Source: an uncultured Collinsella sp.
Lineage (GTDB): Bacteria > Actinomycetota > Coriobacteriia > Coriobacteriales > Coriobacteriaceae
Direction of reading: 5' to 3'
NCBI GenBank assembly: GCA_902497025.1
Contig: CABVDJ010000028.1
Coordinates: 1-31,504 of the forward strand
Length of the DNA: 31,504 nucleotides
Made by a program: the position numbers and the translations under genes. The notes beneath the pieces are model-generated. The model searched no databases, was not told the DNA's origin, and saw only the letters and a list, made by a program, of their open reading frames with translations. Positions 23,722 through 30,766 of the stretch are shown piece by piece. Each line of letters starts with the position of its first letter. The first letter of the stretch is position 1.

Positions 23722-25182
23722 TTAGCGCACCTGAGCGACGTAAGCGACGTTGGTCGAGGAGACCTTGTCCTCGAGCTGAACACTCATGCGGGGATCGCCG
23801 GCGGTAGCGACGGTCAGATCGCCGGCCTCGACGTAGCCGAGCTCCTTAGCGGTCTCGATCGCCTTGACGATCGTGCCGTTGACGGTGCCCTGGGTAATCT
23901 CGGCCTGGTGCGGGATAACGCCCCAGTACATGATCATCTGCTGGACGGCCCACTCGTGGCGGGAGAACGCGCAGATCGGCATGTTGGGACGGAAGTGCGA
24001 GATCAGGCGTGCGGTACGACCGGTGGTCGTCGGCACGGTGATGCACTTGGCGCCAACGGTGGTGGCCATGTTCACAGCGGACATACCCACAACGTTGTTG
24101 ACGACGCGGGTGCCGTGAGCGTCGGCCGGAACCTCGAGCGGAGCGTGGGCCGGGAGGTACTTCTCGGTCTCGAGAGCAATGCTGGCCTGCATCTTAACGG
24201 CCTCGACCGGGTACTTACCGGCAGCGGACTCGCCAGAGAGCATAACGGCGTCGGTGCCGTCGTAGATGGCGTTAGCAACGTCGGCAACCTCGGCGCGCGT
24301 CGGGCGCGGGTTCTGCTGCATGGAGTCGAGCATCTGCGTAGCGGTGATAACGGGCTTGTAGGCCGCGTTGCACTTGGCGATGATCTCCTTCTGGATGTGC
24401 GGAACGAGCTCGGGCTTGATCTCGATACCCAGGTCGCCACGGGCGACCATGATGCCGTCGGAAGCCTCGAGGATCTCGTCGAAGTTCTCGACGCCCAGGG
24501 CGCACTCGATCTTCGGGAAGATCGTCACGTGCTCGCCACCGTTCTCGCGGCAAAGCTTGCGGATGCCGCGGACGGACTCGCCGTCACGGATGAAGGAAGC
24601 GGCGATGTAGTCGATGTTCTCGGTCAGGCCAAAGAGGATGTCCTGACGATCGCGCTCGGTGATGGCGGGCAGCGAGATGTTGACGTTGGGCATGTTGACG
24701 CCCTTGCGCTCGCCGATCAGGCCGTCGTTCTTAACGACGCAGGTCATGTCCTGGCCGCTGACGGACTCGACCTCGAGGGCAACCAGGCCGTCATCGATCA
24801 GGATGAGGGAGCCCTTCTCGACCTCGGAAGGCAGAGCCAGGTAGTCGAGGGAGATGTGCTCAGCGGTGCCGTGGAAATCCTCGGACGTGGGCTGAGCGGT
24901 GACGACGATCTTATCGCCGGTCTTGACGGCAACCTTCTTGCCGTCGACCAGAAGGCCGGTGCGGACCTCGGGGCCCTTGGTGTCGAGCAGGATGCCGACA
25001 GGCAGACCGAGCTCCTTGGAAATACGGCGGACGCGCTCGATGCGACCGTGGTGCTCGTCGTAGGAGCCGTGCGAGAAGTTAAAACGGGCGACGTTCATGC
25101 CCGCCTTGATCATCTCGCGGATGGTCTCGTCGCTATCGCAGGCGGGACCCATGGTGCATACAATCTTAGTGCGCTTGTACAT
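23722..25182 (-). CDS. pyk: Pyruvate kinase
   Basis: Cytoplasmic glycolytic enzyme converting phosphoenolpyruvate and ADP to pyruvate and ATP. It is 486 aa. The N-terminus YKRTKIVCTMGPACDS and NVARFNFSHGSYDEH are classic. ILLDTKGPEVRTG marks the entry to the B domain, IFPKIECALGVENFDEIL contains the catalytic lysine, MVARGDLGIEI binds substrate and metal, and KPVITATQMLDSM follows. The C-terminal allosteric domain is complete but shortish. GGAGG lies 6 nt upstream of ATG 25182. The gene is monocistronic between its own promoter and a strong terminator. Confidence 0.97.
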   Translation of the reverse strand: MYKRTKIVCTMGPACDSDETIREMIKAGMNVARFNFSHGSYDEHHGRIERVRRISKELGLPVGILLDTKGPEVRTGLLVDGKKVAVKTGDKIVVTAQPTSEDFHGTAEHISLDYLALPSEVEKGSLILIDDGLVALEVESVSGQDMTCVVKNDGLIGERKGVNMPNVNISLPAITERDRQDILFGLTENIDYIAASFIRDGESVRGIRKLCRENGGEHVTIFPKIECALGVENFDEILEASDGIMVARGDLGIEIKPELVPHIQKEIIAKCNAAYKPVITATQMLDSMQQNPRPTRAEVADVANAIYDGTDAVMLSGESAAGKYPVEAVKMQASIALETEKYLPAHAPLEVPADAHGTRVVNNVVGMSAVNMATTVGAKCITVPTTTGRTARLISHFRPNMPICAFSRHEWAVQQMIMYWGVIPHQAEITQGTVNGTIVKAIETAKELGYVEAGDLTVATAGDPRMSVQLEDKVSSTNVAYVAQVR

Positions 25183-25245
25183 TCAGACCTCCATCTGACA
25201 TCGTCTTGCGCTGATAGATAAACCATAAGAAATAAAACCGAGATG

Positions 25246-25251
25246 ATTATA
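25246..25251 (-). promoter_or_regulatory. -10 box of the pyk promoter
   Basis: A perfect TATAAT on the minus strand; the best -35 is TTGGGG with a 19-bp spacer. The leader would be about 57 nt. Just upstream lie two related direct repeats, GACCGAATACC and GACCGTATGCC (about 25262-25293), which may be operator half-sites. The rest of 25300-25476 is AT-rich with no gene. Confidence 0.6.
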
Positions 25252-25476
25252 ACGAAATGCCGACCGAATACCCCAAAAAATCGACCGTATGCCGAAATGG
25301 AAGTTCATTTTTTGCGGGAAAAACGGTATATGAAAAATCTTTACCAACCACTCCAACCGCTGCTATCTGGGAGATATGTCAGTTTGGCGATGTGCCGAAG
25401 AAAAAACGTTTTACCAATGTTGAGCATCACACGGTCTGCACCGTTGCGTGCGGACCATATTTCCAAACCGATTGTT

Positions 25477-25506
25477 TTGGCTAGACGCGTCGCTTTGGGG
25501 TACCAT
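25477..25506 (+). promoter_or_regulatory. Candidate promoter of the Ca2+-ATPase gene
   Basis: TTGGCT (25477-25482), 18-bp spacer, TACCAT (25501-25506). It places the transcript start just before the first helix of the structured leader. Confidence 0.45.
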
Positions 25507-25515
25507 AGCTCCACT

Positions 25516-25617
25516 ATCAACTGCCGCTCAGCACGGCAGCCTTGATGAGCCCTTGCCCTTCTCCTGGGAATTATGATCGGGCATCAATCTGCTGAGTGGC
25601 CCGAATCCCAGGAGGGG
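25516..25617 (+). ncRNA. Structured 5' leader that sequesters the ribosome site of the Ca2+-ATPase gene
   Basis: Hairpin P1: ATCAACTGCCG (25516-25526) pairs with CGGCAG (25534-25539) and, past a CC bulge, TTGAT (25542-25546); its loop is CTCAGCA. Hairpin P2: 25558-25569 pairs with 25606-25617 (12 bp, two G-T pairs) and contains the entire AGGAGG site; an inner stem CGGGC/GCCCG (25578-25582, 25599-25603) follows. The P2 loop contains TGCTGAG (25590-25596), the exact complement of the P1 loop. An alternative helix pairs TTGATG-AG-CCC (25542-25552) with GGGCATCAA (25579-25587) and excludes parts of both hairpins. This is the design of a translational riboswitch or RNA sensor; no known class was recognised. 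Confidence 0.6.
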
Positions 25618-25624
25618 ACTCTAT

Positions 25625-28306
25625 ATGCAAAAGGAATACCTGTCCGCCGCGGCGGAGGTGCTCAGCGACCAAGGTGTCGATGAGAACCTCGGCCTGAGCA
25701 ACGACGAGGCGTCTTCGCGCCTCGCCAAGACAGGCCCTAACAAGCTCGAGGAAGCCGAGAAGACACCGCTGTGGAAGCGTTTCTTTGAGCAGATGGCCGA
25801 CCCCATGGTCATCATGCTGATCGTTGCCGCCGTCATCAGTGCGCTCACGGGCATGGTCAAGGGCGAGCCCGACTTTGCCGATGTTGCCATCATCATGTTC
25901 GTCGTTATCGTCAACTCGGTGCTGGGCGTGGTCCAGGAGGCTAAAAGCGAGGAGGCTCTCGAGGCCCTGCAGGAGATGAGCGCGGCGCAGTCCAAGGTGC
26001 TGCGCGACGGCAAGCTCGTGCACCTGCCGAGCGCCGAGCTCGTGCCCGGTGACGTGATCATGCTCGAGGCGGGCGACTCCGTCCCGGCCGACTGCCGCGT
26101 GCTCGAGAGCGCCACGATGAAGATCGAGGAGGCCGCCCTTACCGGCGAGTCCGTGCCCGTCGAGAAGCATGCCAACGTGATCGAGCTCGCCGCCGGCACC
26201 GACGACGTGCCGCTCGGCGACCGCAAGAACATGTGCTACATGGGTTCCACCGTGGTATACGGCCGCGGCCGCGCCGTCGTGGTCGGCACCGGCATGAACA
26301 CCGAGATGGGTAAGATCGCCGGCGCCCTGGCCGAGGCCAAGGAAGAGCTCACGCCGCTGCAGGTGAAGCTTGCCGAGCTCAGCCGCATCCTCACCATCAT
26401 GGTTATCGTCATCTGCGTCGTCATCTTTGGCGTCGACATCATCCGCCACGGCGTGGGCAACGTTCTCACCGATCCGACCGCGCTGCTCGACACCTTTATG
26501 GTCGCTGTCTCGCTTGCCGTCGCCGCCATCCCCGAGGGCCTGGTTGCCGTCGTGACTATCGTGCTTTCGCTCGGCGTGACCAAAATGGCCAAGCGCCAAG
26601 CGATTATCCGTAAGCTTTCCGCCGTCGAGACCCTTGGCTGCACACAGACCATCTGCTCCGACAAGACCGGTACCCTCACCCAGAACAAGATGACCGTCGT
26701 CAAGCACGAGCTCGCCGCGCCTAAGGAGAAGTTCCTGGCCGGCATGGCTCTGTGCTCCGACGCCCAGTGGGACGAGGAGCTGGGCGAGGCCGTGGGTGAG
26801 CCGACCGAGTGTGCGCTCGTCAACGATGCCGGCAAGGCGGGCCTCACTGGCCTGACTGCCGAGCATCCGCGCGTGGGCGAGGCCCCGTTTGACTCGGGCC
26901 GCAAGATGATGTCCGTGGTCGTCGAGACCCTGGACGGCGAGTACGAGCAGTACACCAAGGGCGCGCCCGACGTGGTGATCGGCCTGTGCACCCATATCTA
27001 CGACGGCGACAAGGTCGTCCCCCTGACCGAGGAACGTCGTGCCGAGCTCGTGACCGCCAACAAGGCCATGGCCGACGAGGCCCTGCGCGTGCTGGCGCTG
27101 GCAAGCCGCACCTACACCGAGGTCCCGAGCGACTGCAGCCCCGCCGCGCTCGAGCATGACCTGGTCTTCTGTGGCCTGTCCGGCATGATTGACCCGGTCC
27201 GCCCCGAGGTCGCCGACGCCATCCGCGAGGCGCACGACGCCGGTATCCGCACCGTCATGATTACGGGCGACCATATCGACACCGCCGTGGCCATTGCCAA
27301 GCAGCTGGGCATCGTCACCGATCGCAGCCAGGCCATCACCGGTGCCGACCTCGATCGCATGAGCGAAGAGGAGCTCGACGCGCACATCGAGGACTACGGC
27401 GTGTACGCCCGCGTCCAGCCCGAGCACAAGACCCGCATCGTCGAGGCTTGGAAGTCGCGCGACCAGATCGTGGCCATGACGGGCGACGGCGTCAACGACG
27501 CCCCGTCCATCAAGCGCGCCGACATCGGCGTGGGCATGGGCATCACCGGTACCGATGTCACCAAGAACGTCGCCGACATGGTGCTTGCCGACGACAACTT
27601 CGCCACCATCATCGGTGCCTGCGAAGAGGGCCGTCGCATCTACGACAACATCCGCAAGGTCATCCAGTTCCTGCTTTCGGCCAACCTTGCCGAGGTCTTC
27701 TCGGTGTTTATCGCCACGCTCATCGGCTTTACCATCTTCCAGCCGGTGCAGCTGCTGTGGGTGAACCTGGTCACCGACTGTTTCCCCGCGCTCGCGCTGG
27801 GCATGGAGGATGCCGAGGGCGACATCATGAAGCGCAAGCCGCGCAACGCCAAGGACGGCGTCTTTGCCGGACATATGGGTCTGGACTGCGTGGTCCAGGG
27901 CCTAATCATCACCGTGCTGGTGCTGGCGAGTTTCTTTGTGGGCGTGTACTTTGACATGGGCTACATCCACATCGCCGATATGATCGCCGGCAATGCCGAC
28001 GAGGAAGGCGTGATGATGGCGTTCATCACGCTCAACATGGTCGAGATTTTCCACTGCTTCAATATGCGCAGCCGTCGTGCGTCGCTGTTCACCATGAAGA
28101 AGCAGAACAAGTGGCTGTGGGCTTCCGCCGCGCTGGCACTGGTGCTGACGGTGATCGTGACCGTGCAGCCGACGCTTGCCGAGATGTTCTTTGGTCCTGT
28201 GACGCTTGAGCTCAAGGGCGTTCTTGCCGCGCTGGGCCTGGCCTTCCTGATCATCCCGCTGATGGAGATCTACAAGGCGATCATGCGCGCGGTCGAGAAG
28301 GAGTAA
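25625..28306 (+). CDS. P-type cation-transporting ATPase, Ca2+ type (P2A/P2B-like)
   Basis: An 893-aa membrane pump that would export Ca2+ using ATP. An N-terminal cation-ATPase domain is followed by TM1-2. The actuator motif TGES is at 173-176 and M4 has AAIPEGLVAVVTIVLSLG. The phosphorylated Asp346 is in CSDKTGTLTQNK, the N-domain follows, the hinge is MTGDGVNDAP, and M6 has NLVTDCFPALALGMEDAEGD. These M4 and M6 residues are those of bacterial SERCA/PMCA-like calcium pumps, although M4 has PEGLV where PEGLP is usual. ATG 25625 lies 9 nt after AGGAGG, which the leader hairpin buries. Substrate is inferred from motifs; Mn2+ is possible. The gene is monocistronic. Confidence 0.93.
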   Translation: MQKEYLSAAAEVLSDQGVDENLGLSNDEASSRLAKTGPNKLEEAEKTPLWKRFFEQMADPMVIMLIVAAVISALTGMVKGEPDFADVAIIMFVVIVNSVLGVVQEAKSEEALEALQEMSAAQSKVLRDGKLVHLPSAELVPGDVIMLEAGDSVPADCRVLESATMKIEEAALTGESVPVEKHANVIELAAGTDDVPLGDRKNMCYMGSTVVYGRGRAVVVGTGMNTEMGKIAGALAEAKEELTPLQVKLAELSRILTIMVIVICVVIFGVDIIRHGVGNVLTDPTALLDTFMVAVSLAVAAIPEGLVAVVTIVLSLGVTKMAKRQAIIRKLSAVETLGCTQTICSDKTGTLTQNKMTVVKHELAAPKEKFLAGMALCSDAQWDEELGEAVGEPTECALVNDAGKAGLTGLTAEHPRVGEAPFDSGRKMMSVVVETLDGEYEQYTKGAPDVVIGLCTHIYDGDKVVPLTEERRAELVTANKAMADEALRVLALASRTYTEVPSDCSPAALEHDLVFCGLSGMIDPVRPEVADAIREAHDAGIRTVMITGDHIDTAVAIAKQLGIVTDRSQAITGADLDRMSEEELDAHIEDYGVYARVQPEHKTRIVEAWKSRDQIVAMTGDGVNDAPSIKRADIGVGMGITGTDVTKNVADMVLADDNFATIIGACEEGRRIYDNIRKVIQFLLSANLAEVFSVFIATLIGFTIFQPVQLLWVNLVTDCFPALALGMEDAEGDIMKRKPRNAKDGVFAGHMGLDCVVQGLIITVLVLASFFVGVYFDMGYIHIADMIAGNADEEGVMMAFITLNMVEIFHCFNMRSRRASLFTMKKQNKWLWASAALALVLTVIVTVQPTLAEMFFGPVTLELKGVLAALGLAFLIIPLMEIYKAIMRAVEKE

Positions 28307-28318
28307 GTTAACCTGTCC

Positions 28319-28407
28319 GGGCCCGCCCCTGCGTGTTTTCTTCTTCGCTGGTCCTCGCGCTTCGCGCTGCGGGATCGCTCAGAAGAAAACACTCCCGGGG
28401 TGGGCCC
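28319..28407. repeat. Intergenic palindromic repeat after the ATPase gene
   Basis: Outer arms 28319-28344 and 28382-28407 (GGGCCCGCCCC...GTGTTTTCTTCT and complement) match at most positions. The centre GTCCTCGCGCTTCGCGC...GCGGGAT is shared with the copy at 19560-19654. The stop-codon context TAAGTTAACCTGTCC resembles that after pheS. Confidence 0.75.
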
Positions 28408-28467
28408 TACGGTATCCTTGCTGGCTTTACTCCCGAGCGGATGAAAAAGGGCTGAGGGAAAGAAGGT

Positions 28468-28500
28468 GAGCGGCCGAGCAATTGCTCGGCCGCTCGTTTT
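28468..28500 (+). terminator. Terminator of unit 1 downstream of the ATPase gene
   Basis: A perfect 28-nt palindrome (28468-28495, starting GAGCGGCCGAGC) followed by GTTTTG. Confidence 0.8.
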
Positions 28501-28587
28501 GAATAAAGGATGTGTCCTTAGGAAACCCCTCCCGGCGGGCGGGCCTTCGGATAGCCTCTCGGGACCATGAGCTGAGGGAAAGTATGT

Positions 28588-28621
28588 GAGCTGGTCGGGC
28601 TTTGCCCGGCCAGCTCTTTTT
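28588..28621 (+). terminator. Terminator of unit 2 upstream of rsgA
   Basis: GAGCTGGTCGGGC (28588-28600) pairs with GCCCGGCCAGCTC (28604-28616) around TTT, one G-T pair, followed by five T. Confidence 0.88.
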
Positions 28622-28669
28622 GATTTAAAATACCTGCTCAGTTGTGATTTTGGCTGCTGGGAGGCGTTT

Positions 28670-29854
28670 GTGGCTAAGGCTAAGGCTAAAGCGAAGAAAA
28701 AGACGACGGGGGCGCGGGCTAAGCGTGACCGTCGTCGGAAACTCGCGACCGAAGCGCCCGTGTCTGCCGAGGAGTTGTTGGCGAGCGTACCGGGGCTCGA
28801 TGCGCTGCAGGATGTTCCGGCGTTTGATGACCTGCCGGTCGATGAAGCCCAGCAGACTGCCTTTGATGATTTCTGCGCACATGCCGAGGAGCCCGAGCAG
28901 ATGCAGCTGGGTGCCGTTATTCGCCTGGATCGCGGGTTTCCGCTGGTGGCGACTGCCAACGATACCTTCCGCGCCGAGCATGCCGTGGGGTTTGCCAAGT
29001 CGCGCGGCGAGGACGAGGTCCTGCTGCCTGCCGTGGGCGACCGTGTGGCGGTGCGCCGCGCTCCCGGGCACGATATGGGCGTGATTGAGTGCGTGCTGCC
29101 GCGCCGTACGAGCTTTGAGCGTTGGCGCGGCCGTGCCCGCGGAGAGCGCCAGGTGCTCTGCTCCAACGTGGATAGCGTGCTAATCGTGCAGGCGCTCGGT
29201 GCTGGCGAGGTACTGCTCGACCGCGTGGCGCGTTCGCTGGTGTTGGCGCTCGACTGCGATGCCGAGCCGGTGGTAGTGCTCACCAAAGCTGACCGTTGCG
29301 ATGCCGAGGAGCTCGAGCGCGATCTGGACCGCGTGCGCCGCCTGGTGGGTCCGAACGTGCGCGTAATCGTGACGTCCTCTGCCGAGGGCCGCGGCCTGGA
29401 CGAGGTACGCGCCTGCGTGCCCGCCGGGAGCTGCGCCATGATCCTGGGTGAGTCGGGTGCCGGCAAGTCGACGCTGCTCAATGCGCTGCTGGGCCACGAT
29501 GCGTTGGCGACCGGCGGTGTGCGCGAACGCGACGACCAGGGCCGTCACACTACCGTCGCGCGCGTGATGGTGGCGCTACCGGGCGACGCCGGCGTGATCG
29601 CCGATGCCCCGGGCCTACGCAGCCTACCGCTCGTGGGTCACGAGCGGGGTCTGGCGCGCGCCTTCCCCGAGATTGTCGAGGCATCGCGTGCGTGCCGGTT
29701 TGGCGATTGCACGCATACCCATGAGCCGGGTTGTGCCGTTCGCGAGGCCGAGGACGCCGGGCAGATCGACAGCCTGCGTTTGGAAACGTTCCAAAACCTG
29801 GCGTCATCCATGCGCGTGAGTGCTCAAATGCTCGATCCCGATGTCCATCTGTAA
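28670..29854 (+). CDS. rsgA: Ribosome small subunit-dependent GTPase A
   Basis: Circularly permuted GTPase for late 30S ribosome maturation, 394 aa. A lysine-rich N-terminal extension (KAKAKAKKKTTG) precedes an OB domain (about 75-155, LLPAVGDRVAVRR). The G motifs appear in permuted order: G4 TKAD, G5-like SSAEGRGLD, G1 GESGAGKS at 260-267, G2 GRHTT, G3 DAPGLR. The C-terminal zinc knuckle is CRFGDCTHTHEPGCAV. The N-terminal extension makes it longer than the usual 290-350 aa. GTG 28670 follows GGGAGG (28659-28664) by 5 nt; the frame open from 28586 runs through the terminator and is not a better start. Confidence 0.95.
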   Translation: MAKAKAKAKKKTTGARAKRDRRRKLATEAPVSAEELLASVPGLDALQDVPAFDDLPVDEAQQTAFDDFCAHAEEPEQMQLGAVIRLDRGFPLVATANDTFRAEHAVGFAKSRGEDEVLLPAVGDRVAVRRAPGHDMGVIECVLPRRTSFERWRGRARGERQVLCSNVDSVLIVQALGAGEVLLDRVARSLVLALDCDAEPVVVLTKADRCDAEELERDLDRVRRLVGPNVRVIVTSSAEGRGLDEVRACVPAGSCAMILGESGAGKSTLLNALLGHDALATGGVRERDDQGRHTTVARVMVALPGDAGVIADAPGLRSLPLVGHERGLARAFPEIVEASRACRFGDCTHTHEPGCAVREAEDAGQIDSLRLETFQNLASSMRVSAQMLDPDVHL

Positions 29855-29872
29855 TTGATTTTTCCTATGACA

Positions 29873-29906
29873 GCCGTCTCCCAACTGTTCGGGAGACGGC
29901 TTTTTT
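29873..29906 (+). terminator. Intrinsic terminator of rsgA
   Basis: GCCGTCTCCC (29873-29882) pairs with GGGAGACGGC (29891-29900), 8-nt loop, followed by six T. Confidence 0.95.
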
Positions 29907-29945
29907 GCTGCGGAAAAGCCTCGAAACATGCAGTTTGCTGACGTA

Positions 29946-30032
29946 CTGACCAAAACCTTGCCACGAGCTTGACGGGCTGGTCAGCTTTTGGTCAGCGATT
30001 GGTTTGACATCGAAAACCAAAATCGCAATTGC
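29946..30032 (+). promoter_or_regulatory. Repeat-rich promoter region of the Tad/Flp pilus locus
   Basis: CTGACCAAAA (29946-29955) is repeated inverted at 29986-29995, and TGGTCAGC occurs twice in direct orientation 11 bp apart (29978-29985, 29989-29996). TTGACA at 30004-30009 is a perfect -35, with AATTGC 17 bp downstream as a poor -10. A weak -10 preceded by spaced repeats suggests an activator-dependent promoter. Confidence 0.5.
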
Positions 30033-30106
30033 GCCGCTTTGCACTCTGACCGCCCAGACAATGGTGGTACGGGCATTCGCCCGGCACTGCCATGAGAGGA
30101 GCGGCC

Positions 30107-30766
30107 GTGAACAAGAGCAAACGCATCGCCATCAGTCTGGTCGCGGGCGTGCTCGCTGCTCTGCTCTGCATGGTTTACGGCTCGTCGATCCGCTCGCAAG
30201 CCGAACAGGTCCAGGCTGAGACCTTGGCCAAGTACGGTGACGATCGCGTCGAGGTATGCGTCGCGGCGCGCGATATCGATGTGGGCGAGACCCTCGATGA
30301 GACCAATGTCATAACCCAGGAATGGCTGACGAGCCTGTTGCCGCGTGACGCGGCGACCGAGCTGCGCCAGGTGCGCGGCGACGTGACGACTTCGCGTATT
30401 CCCAAAAACGCCGTGATCTGCAATGTCTACACCAAGGCCGAGAGTCACAAGCTCGAGGTGCCTAAGGGCAAGGTCGCCGTTTCGGTGGCGGTCGATGCCG
30501 AGCACTCGGTCGGCGGTGCTACGGGCGTGGGCAGCTACGTGGATGTGTATGTGCAAAAAGACGGCGTAACCGATCGGTTGTGCGGCGCGTACGTGATCGA
30601 TACCAGTGAAGATTCCGGTGCCACGCGCGAGGGCAAGATCGAATGGGTGACGCTGGCGGCTGACCCCGAAGACGTCAAGGAACTGCTGGGGGCATCGGGC
30701 AAGGGAACGGTCAGCTTGACGATTCCCGCCACGGCGCGCGGCAAAAAGAGCGGAGGCGACGAGTGA
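30107..30766 (+). CDS. cpaB: Flp/Tad pilus assembly protein CpaB (SAF domain)
   Basis: A 219-aa protein with an N-terminal membrane anchor (RIAISLVAGVLAALLCMVYG, after a short basic head) and an extracytoplasmic SAF/CpaB domain: VEVCVAARDIDVGETLDETN, then TTSRIPKNAVIC and VPKGKVAVSVAVDAEHSVGG. CpaB/RcpC proteins act in the periplasm or cell envelope during Flp pilus biogenesis. GTG 30107 is preferred over ATG 30092 because AGGAG (30097-30101) lies between them with 5-nt spacing. The stop overlaps the start of the next gene (TGATG), so the two are translationally coupled. It appears to be the first gene of the pilus operon. Confidence 0.85.
   Translation: MNKSKRIAISLVAGVLAALLCMVYGSSIRSQAEQVQAETLAKYGDDRVEVCVAARDIDVGETLDETNVITQEWLTSLLPRDAATELRQVRGDVTTSRIPKNAVICNVYTKAESHKLEVPKGKVAVSVAVDAEHSVGGATGVGSYVDVYVQKDGVTDRLCGAYVIDTSEDSGATREGKIEWVTLAADPEDVKELLGASGKGTVSLTIPATARGKKSGGDE

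Larger units (their letters stand above)
28382..28621 (+). repeat. Tandem pair of related terminator units
   Basis: Unit 1 (about 28384-28503) and unit 2 (about 28520-28624) share the order of parts. Each has a repeat right half (AGAAAACACTCCCGGGGTGG versus AGGAAACCCCTCCCGGCGGG), then GCTGAGGGAAAG and GTGAG, then a GC-rich hairpin and a T-run. Together they fill most of the 363-bp gap before rsgA; no gene is seen there. Confidence 0.6.

Noticed and set aside
23692..25221. Long plus-strand open frame opposite pyruvate kinase
   Set aside because: Repetitive Val/Asp/Gly/Leu composition typical of an antisense shadow; pyk is unambiguous.
25507..25624. yybP-ykoY (Mn2+) riboswitch before the Ca2+-ATPase
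   Set aside because: The location is typical, but I could not find the conserved GGGGAGUA-type core in the leader; a covariance-model search would settle it.
25571..27874. Long minus-strand open frame opposite the Ca2+-ATPase gene
   Set aside because: It mirrors the ATPase coding sequence; the plus-strand product has every P-type ATPase motif, and no ribosome site supports the reverse frame.
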